Below are positions 22,928 through 25,558 of a stretch of DNA of 25,558 nt, one piece after another. Position 1 is the first letter of the stretch; every line of letters begins with the position of its first letter. A program made the translations under genes and the position numbers. The notes below the pieces were generated by a model. It was not told the DNA's origin. It made no database searches and saw nothing but the letters and a program-made list of their open reading frames with translations. The stretch spans positions 1-25,558 of IMG/VR virus record IMGVR_UViG_3300009175_000070. One strand, written 5' to 3'. Source of the DNA: a virus.

Positions 22928-22959
22928 CAAATCTGCGGAAGCTTAATCGTTGGCAACGA
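22928..22959 (-). promoter_or_regulatory. Candidate promoter with overlapping palindrome upstream of the kinase
   Basis: A near-perfect -7 box CAGATTTG (- strand, 22928-22935) lies 18 bases after GTTG, which could serve as the -33 element. The GTTG is part of a 13-base palindrome TCGTTG-g-CAACGA (22947-22959), suitable as an operator over the -33 region. It starts just after the stop of the upstream gene. Promoter spacing is one base shorter than the usual range, so this is tentative. Confidence 0.38.
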
Positions 22960-22964
22960 ATTTA

Positions 22965-24905
22965 TTAATTTTTCTTTATTGACCCATCTATTGCCAAATC
23001 ATTTACAATCTTTAATAATGCCAATATAAATAGCTTTAAATAAATCAAATAGGAATTTTGATGTTCTTCATCCGAATCACTGTTTGTTCCATGCAAATAC
23101 CTATTTCGTAAATCTAATCCGTCCGTAAAATCCGATTTATTTAGATAGTAGTTGAAATACTTTTGTTCTGGCTCTGAGAAAAGAGTTTTACCGAAATGGA
23201 TCATACCTTCTTCATGCATTTGATCAATCACATTTCGTATTACCAAAGGGAAAGGCCAATAACTAATTACTTCATCTTTATACAACATACCAATTATATA
23301 TAGTTCGAGTGCTTTAAGAACCTTTACAAAACCCTCTTGATTTTCAGTTAAATATCCATCTTCTATGAACTTCTCTATTTCAGGTCTTTGATAGTTTCTG
23401 AAATCACTTAACCTTACATCTTCTTTGATTAATAAGCTATAGAGGTCATGATATTTATCTTTGTTCTGATCGACATACCAAAGCATGGATTGATCGGAGA
23501 AAAAAGAATGTTGAAGCCATTGTAATTTCTGGCTTGCTGTTCCATAACCATACTTCTTATCAACCAAGCTTTTTATATCACTTATCTTTTTAGGAGTAGA
23601 ACTAATTCGCAGTAATTCATGATCGATGATGCCATCTTCAGCAAATAATTGGAATTGCTTTAAAAGTGATTCAAATTCTGGTGCAATCATCCTAACCTTT
23701 TCCAATTTTGAAGTATTTTCAGAAGGAAATGTAAGCAAGAGATTTTTGAGTCCGAAGAAGCCATTAAAGATGCCATCAATCACATCTTTCAATATCAATT
23801 CAATTGTCTTATTCCTTCCCTTTAAATATTCTGCAAACATGAAAATTTGAATGTGGGAAAGATTTGATTTTCTGGTAAATGCAATTCCTTGGGAATAGCT
23901 GTTCTTTGATGTCATAAGTAACTTCTCCATTACATCCATTTCTTCTTTTTTACTGACTAATTCGACTAAGCCAAATTCATCGGTGAACCAAAAAAGATTT
24001 GAGAAAATCTGGAATAGAGAAAAGCTGTCGTCAAACTGATCAAGCCACTTCGTACTATAGGATACTTTCTGGATATTATCCTCCCAGGTAATTAAAACAG
24101 GTTCATCCTGTTGTTCTGAAAATGATACTTGAGTGCCACAATTCAAAACATAACCTTTCTCAAATATTTCATTGTTTTTTTTCCTCTCAACTTGATGTGC
24201 TTTAAGTCTTGTTTTATCGGATAACTTTAACTTATCTGTTTCTCTGGAATTGACAATCAATCGAATATAGTTCAGATTTGCATCTTCCCAATTAAGATAG
24301 TTTAGGATGATTTGTTCCTTATCTTCAAGGGTTAAACATCCTGGAAAATTTATTGTAGTAAAATTACGCTCATGCCTTTCTTCAAATTGAGCTAAAAGTA
24401 ATTCCGCTGATTTTTCATATTCCAGCATGTGTTGTTTAATTTCTTGCCCGTAATACTTTACAAGTTTTTTATGATGCAACACATCGCGGAGAAATATATG
24501 CTTGCTATTTAGTACCTTAACAAATATCTCTTTTGAAATTTTTTTATAGATTTCGAAAGTCTCAATTAAATCCCAAAAAGAATCCCGATAACTGAATTCA
24601 AGAGCGTTAAATAACTTTCTAAAATTACGATCATCAATCGTGATAAAGTATTTACGGATGGTATTCCAAAGTTCTTTTACAACCTCCTTAAAATAACCTC
24701 GATCACTTTCAGGCCAATGGTCAAAAAACAGATCAGCATCGATGTACTGTTTGATCTGATAAAGCTCAATGATGTCGTTAATGTCGTCGATTGATTTTTC
24801 TTTATCAAAATTTCGCAAAATAGGTTCAGCCAAAGCAAGATAATGCCCAGAAGCACCATCGCTTTTGGAAAAGAATTTAATCCTATTTGCTTCTTTATTT
24901 GGCAT
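22965..24905 (-). CDS. Large helical protein with C-terminal HEPN-like motif (646 aa)
   Basis: I do not recognise the family. The 646-residue protein is almost entirely helical and charged, with no membrane segment or signal peptide. Near the C-terminus it has LRNRYLHGT, where R600 and H605 form the R-x4-H pair typical of HEPN ribonuclease domains, followed by a hydrophobic helix (YLIYLKLFILALLKIVNDLA). The preceding region (about 535-590) would supply the other HEPN helices. HEPN RNases are frequent in abortive-infection, toxin and CRISPR systems. The large N-terminal part could be a sensor. It lies between a nuclease-like gene (110-base gap) and the HipT/HipS pair (118-base gap), consistent with a defence-type cluster. 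RNase function is inferred from a single motif. Confidence 0.62.
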   Translation of the reverse strand: MPNKEANRIKFFSKSDGASGHYLALAEPILRNFDKEKSIDDINDIIELYQIKQYIDADLFFDHWPESDRGYFKEVVKELWNTIRKYFITIDDRNFRKLFNALEFSYRDSFWDLIETFEIYKKISKEIFVKVLNSKHIFLRDVLHHKKLVKYYGQEIKQHMLEYEKSAELLLAQFEERHERNFTTINFPGCLTLEDKEQIILNYLNWEDANLNYIRLIVNSRETDKLKLSDKTRLKAHQVERKKNNEIFEKGYVLNCGTQVSFSEQQDEPVLITWEDNIQKVSYSTKWLDQFDDSFSLFQIFSNLFWFTDEFGLVELVSKKEEMDVMEKLLMTSKNSYSQGIAFTRKSNLSHIQIFMFAEYLKGRNKTIELILKDVIDGIFNGFFGLKNLLLTFPSENTSKLEKVRMIAPEFESLLKQFQLFAEDGIIDHELLRISSTPKKISDIKSLVDKKYGYGTASQKLQWLQHSFFSDQSMLWYVDQNKDKYHDLYSLLIKEDVRLSDFRNYQRPEIEKFIEDGYLTENQEGFVKVLKALELYIIGMLYKDEVISYWPFPLVIRNVIDQMHEEGMIHFGKTLFSEPEQKYFNYYLNKSDFTDGLDLRNRYLHGTNSDSDEEHQNSYLIYLKLFILALLKIVNDLAIDGSIKKN

Positions 24906-25015
24906 TTACTAATTATGTACTTCTTCCTATTCTTCCACCTCATTCACAGCTTTGGCTGGAACGCCCCGTGCACCAAAGGTTTTAGCAGTTGCTCGAGAAT
25001 TTGCAGAAATGCTTC
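24906..25015 (-). other. Short intergenic region with an unassigned open frame
   Basis: This 110-base gap separates the nuclease-like and HEPN-like genes. On the - strand one frame stays open through most of it without an ATG and would read SANSRATAKTFGARGVPAKA and then VNEVEE to a stop near 24928. It could be a remnant of a gene end or chance. GGAAGAAG lies about 14 bases before the ATG at 24905. Confidence 0.3.
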
Positions 25016-25558
25016 TTACATCGCCAATTGTTTTTGTCGTTCAAATAATTCAATTCCAGGAACATCAGCATAACGTTCATTTAGTCTGGCTCTTAAATTA
25101 AACAGTCTCCTTTCAGATGAATCAACCAACTGAGAGAATAAACATATATGAACTTTCCCCATTTCAACTTCATTGCTATTCTTTATGGTCTGAATTGGTT
25201 GTAATTTTTCATTAAACGATTCTCCAACAACAAATGCATTAATATATGGATTACCTATTATAGATCCACAGCCAATAAAGTCTTCAACATATCCCACTGC
25301 TTGATTTCTTTCTTCTTTACCGAGTTTAAAACCACCTCTTTTTAACTCAATTATTAAAATTTTATTTAACATTGATAATCCTGTTTCATTATCAAAAGAG
25401 ACAGTAGATGTAACAGAAAATACAGATTTGCTAATTGCAACTAAATCAGGCCTTTTTTTGTTGTTATTAAAAATTGTTTTATCAATTTTTTTTCCAAAAA
25501 CCTTTTCAATTGCTATTTGTAATTGACTATTGAAAGAATATTCTGGTGAATCAAATTC
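25016..25558 (-). CDS. PD-(D/E)xK nuclease-like protein, C-terminal part (runs off window)
   Basis: The frame is open to the window edge, so at least 180 C-terminal residues are seen and the N-terminus is missing. KRPDLVAIS followed 34 residues later by KILIIELKRGG gives the D...ExK arrangement of PD-(D/E)xK nucleases. KEERNQAVGYVEDFI then forms the helix with conserved Gln expected after the core. In Bacteroidota a domain of this type often closes large proteins with a GHKL/HSP90-like ATPase at the N-terminus, but that part lies outside the window and is only a guess. An ATG at 25372 would cut through the nuclease core, so it is not the start. The gene precedes the HEPN-like gene in the same direction. 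Confidence 0.68.
   Translation of the reverse strand, partial: EFDSPEYSFNSQLQIAIEKVFGKKIDKTIFNNNKKRPDLVAISKSVFSVTSTVSFDNETGLSMLNKILIIELKRGGFKLGKEERNQAVGYVEDFIGCGSIIGNPYINAFVVGESFNEKLQPIQTIKNSNEVEMGKVHICLFSQLVDSSERRLFNLRARLNERYADVPGIELFERQKQLAM

Noticed and set aside
25016-25372. Treating the nuclease-like gene as a complete 118-aa protein starting at 25372
   Set aside because: The frame is open to the window edge and the RPDLV part of the nuclease core lies upstream of that ATG, so it is a partial larger gene.

Overview
The window looks like a piece of a Bacteroidota (Bacteroidetes) chromosome carrying a phage-derived structural gene block next to a small toxin/defence-like cluster. Three things point to this phylum: AT-rich DNA, start codons that mostly follow A-rich leaders rather than Shine-Dalgarno sites, and promoters with the Bacteroidota -7 box (TAnnTTTG type). 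The protein set (tyrosine recombinase with an N-terminal arm domain, GH108 muramidase, mobile-element RadC, HipA-like kinase) also fits. I cannot name the species.

Layout. (1) 19-1215, + strand: tyrosine recombinase, converging on the block and separated from it by a bidirectional terminator. (2) 1293-20459, all on the - strand and read right to left: a small basic protein, a portal-like protein, a DUF6712-like protein, three small connector/tail-position proteins, a long tape-measure protein, a tail-associated protein, three fibre-type proteins, an Fn3-like protein, two small proteins, a 655-residue tail or baseplate candidate, a membrane protein, a GH108 lysozyme and a holin. This gives tail, fibre and lysis functions in order. 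I recognise no terminase, capsid, prohead protease, repressor or replication gene in the window. (3) 20567-21040: a short RadC/JAB protein with its own terminator, then about 390 bases without a gene. (4) 21433-25558, - strand: a HipS-like HipA N-domain protein encoded downstream of a stand-alone HipT-like kinase, a large protein of unknown family with a C-terminal HEPN-like motif, and the C-terminal part of a PD-(D/E)xK nuclease-like protein that runs off the window.

The most striking signal is regulatory. Five intergenic sites within the phage block carry the same 9-mer, TTGTCCTTT (- strand), exactly 24 bases before a TTTG/TTCG box in an nAnnTTTG context. They sit in front of five gene groups and would let one factor switch on the whole structural block. 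This is read directly from the sequence; the activator or sigma factor that would use it is inferred.

The HipT/HipS pair is also unusual. Gene order is reversed relative to hipBST, no HipB is adjacent, hipS has a strong Shine-Dalgarno site, and the kinase has a GGAGG that would reach proper spacing only if an intervening hairpin folds.
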